Assembly: GCA_949357655.1 (NCBI GenBank)
Contig: CASHTG010000001.1
Location: 2,232,001-2,296,000, forward strand
Reading direction: 5' to 3'
Source: Parascedosporium putredinis
Taxonomy: Eukaryota; Ascomycota; Sordariomycetes; Microascales; Microascaceae
DNA length: 64,000 bases
Shown here in pieces: positions 61,177 through 64,000 of the stretch. The position numbers and the translations under genes were made by a program. Position 1 is the first letter of the stretch, and each line of letters opens with the position of its first letter. The notes below the pieces were generated by a model. It did not search any database and was not told where the DNA came from. It saw only the letters and a list, made by a program, of their open reading frames with translations.

Positions 61177-63269
61177 GGGAATCAGCTCCCTAGGATGGAT
61201 GATGGTCCCTCGCGGGTTCATCATTAGGTGTGGAGAGAGCCCATGGGTTCGACGATGCTCTCTCCTTTGAATCACGGCGGAATCCCGGAGTTACGATGCG
61301 ATACTGGGATTTGGGCGGATGACTTTTCAAATATCATGGTAGACCACCCTCTTCCCCGACAAATTACTGGGAACGCCTTTGGGAATGGGTTAGACACGGA
61401 TTGGCCGTTCTCGCGCCGAGAATGAATTAATATTTTACGAGGACGCACGGGTAACGATTGTTCCAAACTGATTTCCTGTCTTGCTGTACGACCTCCCATG
61501 GGTGATGTTCTGGTTTGTTTGTTTGAGCTACCGAGAAAAGAAAAAAAGATGCACCGCTTGCCTCTTGCACCCTCTTTTCCTTTCTCTCCCTCTTTCCTTG
61601 TCGGGAAGAAGAGAGTAGTGGGCAATAGCCATATCTACCGCAAGGCATTCTTTTTTTCCCTCTCCCTTTCTCCTTTCCCTTGTTCGCCCATTTCTCTCTT
61701 CCATCGTGCCCCGAGAAAACATGATGGTACACTTATGCCTTTTCCGGTTATTCTCTATATTTCCTTCATACTTACCTAGAGGTCTTTTCTTTCCATTACC
61801 CTTCTCTGGGTTGTATATTAGCTCAGTCGGAGGGCGGGTAGTTCAAAAGGCCGGGATAGAAAAGTTTGGCGCAACGAGAATACACGGGAACCTTTATCTT
61901 TGATGATATGATGGCCCCTCGTAGATGGGACTCGAACCGGTGAAGGGGTTGACTTATGATGTGACCTTGCCTGCTCTATGACACAATTTTGATGGGTATG
62001 TAAATGTTGGTGACTACTGAATCGAACTTGTTGTGTGGGCAATGTGTGTGTGCCTGGTCAGGGCATAAGCACCAGGGCCTGCAGAACGAAGCTGAAAGTG
62101 GGTGGGAGACATCATCGATCAACTCAGTGACGGTGAAGGTTCGGGTGGTTGCACGTGCCGATTGTCAGGCGTCAATTAATACTTCGTACATCCATATCAA
62201 TACTAACTTGAACCTTCTTGTATTGCAATCATTCATTCATCTATCCATGGATGTCTCCTACCCGTCACAAAACAGCCCACCGTCCCGTTTTCATAGGCGT
62301 GGGAAGAGACTGCATGTACGAATCGGGTTGCAGACAAAATTGAACAAGAGATTGGGAGTAGCTTGAGCCATATTGTGACCTGAATTCGTTCGAAACCTAG
62401 CGCGGAACGAGTGGGCGAGACTTGGTGCGAGGCTACTGCTCGGGTCGTGTGCTGAGCAGCTAGCTGAGGAATCTAGGGCGGTTCGTGACGATATAGAAGA
62501 TCCATGCTTCAGCTCATGATGTGGTTTAAGCCCATTACATTCGAATCATCTCGTGTAGACCCGTTGATCCATCCATACATTCAATGGATGAGTACATGTA
62601 GTATATGGTGTGTTCAAAACGCGACTCCAATGCCAACATCCGCGACATGGCGCACAACGCTGAATTGAATGGCATTGAGGGTTCCAGTTCCAATTGTCAA
62701 ACTCCCCTGCCAATCCAATCCCGCTCCACGCCTACAGTGTTTCTGTAAAGTCCTCCAGCTTGAGCAGCCTAATCAATTTAAAGGCCACCAGCAACGTGAT
62801 AATAATACCCCATCGTCCACACTCGGGCGGGGTCCACTCTTCTTGCATTGCCCCTTGCAACGACGGACTGCCCCTTGTGCCCCTAACCCAGGCCAATCGA
62901 ACTATTCAACACCACCGCCATCAATTTGTAGACCTTTTTCCCACGAGCCAGCGCATTTAACAGAAGCCCGCGAGCGGAGCACCATTTATCTAGAATTATC
63001 CCACCCCTCCCGCTTGCAAAGGAGCAGAAGGAAAAAGGAAAACCCGCTAAGCTAAGTCGGCCTGTGGACCTCAAAAAGGTAGCCATTTGCTACAAACGGA
63101 AAACATTTCGCCGCGGGGTCTGTTGAGCTTTGTATGCGCACACCTCCTGGGTCAACTCCTTGAAGTGGCGCAATAACTTCTCCTTTGAACTGAGAAACCC
63201 CCTTCCCGTCCGCCTTCTCCAAAACGATCTCTAGATATCACACGCATCATAGCGGCCACGCAGCCCACC
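61177..63269. other. Spacer before the ArfGAP gene
   Basis: Contains the 3' region of the RRM gene and the promoter of the next gene. A TACATGTA palindrome lies at 62593-62600. A tRNA B-box-like sequence at 61928-61938 (minus) was considered and not called. No gene recognised. Confidence 0.5.
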
Positions 63270-64000
63270 ATGGCTACTAGCAAGGCGATGTGGGAGGTTG
63301 ATCCCGAAACTCGATCCAAGGTATGCTTTGTCGTCGGTACCCCGCCCCCCTCCCCCTTTTGCCCGCCTCCCTTTTTCGTCTCCTTCTCCTTGCCTTGCTG
63401 CTTCCGATGGCTAAGAGAGCTAACCGTGCCCATTTCAATCACTTGTTGAAACATTGCAGCTCAAGCGATCCAAAAGAGGGCAAGAACAATGTCTGTTGCG
63501 ACTGCGGCGCTCCTCCCCACAATGGGCCTCGCCCAAATTTGGTGTCTTCATCTGCCTTTCGTGCGCGGGCGTACACCGCGGGCTAGGCGTACACATCTCC
63601 TTCGTCAGGAGCATCTCGATGGACGCTTTCAAGCCCAACGAGATTGAGCGAATGCGGCTGGGCGGCAACCAGGGCTGGCGCGACTTTTTCGAGGCCCACG
63701 AGGACACGACCATGATGGGCCTCACATGGGACGAGGCCACCATCGCCGAGCGGTATAGCGGGACGGTGGGCGAGGAGTGGAAGGAGAGGCTGACCGCCAA
63801 GGTGGAGGAAAGGGAGTACGTGCCCTCGGAAAGAAGCCCACCCCCAGCGCCGGGGCGAGGAGCTCGGCTGCTGGCGGTGGCGATTCGAGGAGCGGTACCC
63901 CTCTATCGGGGAGGCGAGGCGCGTCCAGCACGCCCCCGCGGGCGGGCAGGCCACCGCTAGCGGCGGCAAGGTCAAGGTCGATGACAAATTCTTTGCCAAG
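63270..64000 (+). CDS. gcs1: ArfGAP of the Gcs1 type, 3' end outside the window
   Basis: GTPase-activating protein for Arf GTPases in Golgi-endosome trafficking. Exon 1 is 63270-63320 (17 codons ending PETRSK), with a GTATGC donor; exon 2 starts at 63460 and runs past the window edge. The zinc finger is C-x2-C-x16-C-x2-C: CCDCGAP, then PQWASPKFGVFICLSC. The catalytic arginine lies in CAGVHRGLGVHISFVRSISM. SFVRSISMDAFKPNEIERM, LGGNQGWRDFFEAH and ERYSGTVGEEWKERL continue the ArfGAP domain. Three one-base losses between 63460 and 63515 put the two halves of the zinc finger in different frames; repairs give the family order. The frame beyond about 63820 is uncertain. Gcs1 rather than Glo3 is chosen from the N-terminal MWEVDPETRSK. 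Confidence 0.9.

Noticed and set aside
61905..61990. tRNA-like sequence on the minus strand with an exact B-box match (GGTTCGAGTCC at 61928-61938)
   Set aside because: The T stem does not pair beyond two bases, no anticodon stem forms, and no matching 5' acceptor strand is present. At most a tRNA relic.
1817..64000. Idea that the many frame breaks are programmed frameshifts or mass pseudogenisation
   Set aside because: No slippery-site context recurs, unrelated housekeeping genes are affected alike, and single-base repairs restore conserved motifs with no other decay.

Overview
The window is nuclear DNA of a filamentous ascomycete (Pezizomycotina, most likely Sordariomycetes). The evidence is the gene set (eIF2alpha, Nse1, Bre2/Ash2, Imp2, Tah18, Gcs1 and a Clr2-type silencing factor), the small introns (mostly about 65-200 nt, GTRAGT donors, CTAAC-like branch sites) and the GC-rich exons set in long, pyrimidine-tract-rich spacers. 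I recognise 15 protein-coding genes. No rRNA, intact tRNA, CRISPR array or intact transposon was found.

Layout, left to right: a triple cysteine-module protein (+, 1817-3058); a 7.7 kb spacer with simple repeats; a Clr2-like silencing protein (-, 10717-12740); a short AT-rich island; a putative seven-helix membrane protein (-, 13865-15590); a 3.8 kb spacer; nse1 of the SMC5/6 complex (+, 19426-20445); a tail-anchored membrane protein of unknown function (+, 21381-22779); bre2/ash2 of COMPASS (-, 23320-25196); an Mme1-type mitochondrial carrier (-, 26142-27570); imp2, the inner-membrane peptidase subunit 2 (-, 28984-29701); eIF2alpha (-, 30619-31797); an F-box/WD-like/UIM protein (+, 32979-36095); a secreted, probably GPI-anchored serine/threonine-rich protein (-, 38346-40464); a 9.7 kb gene-free spacer; a membrane-anchored pepsin-fold protein lacking the first catalytic Asp (+, 50204-53056); tah18 (-, 53935-56231); a two-RRM/RGG protein (+, 59538-61176); and a gcs1-type ArfGAP running off the right edge (+, 63270 onward).

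The genes do not form an operon or an evident biosynthetic cluster. They are ordinary single-copy functions: chromatin and genome stability (clr2, nse1, bre2), mitochondria (mme1, imp2), translation and Fe-S assembly (eIF2alpha, tah18), ubiquitin and trafficking (F-box, ArfGAP), and cell surface (adhesin-like, pseudo-protease, seven-helix protein).

Most of these genes, including essential ones, show single-base frame breaks, nearly all in short G/C (some A/T) runs. Restoring one base usually recovers the expected family sequence. I read these as consensus sequencing errors rather than pseudogenes. Anyone translating the window literally will get truncated proteins. I saw no convincing new multi-gene system. 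The most interesting items are the pseudo-protease, the triple cysteine module, the Clr2 homologue with its coding minisatellite, the seven-helix protein, the long spacer between two cell-surface genes, and an over-represented TACATGTA palindrome in spacers.
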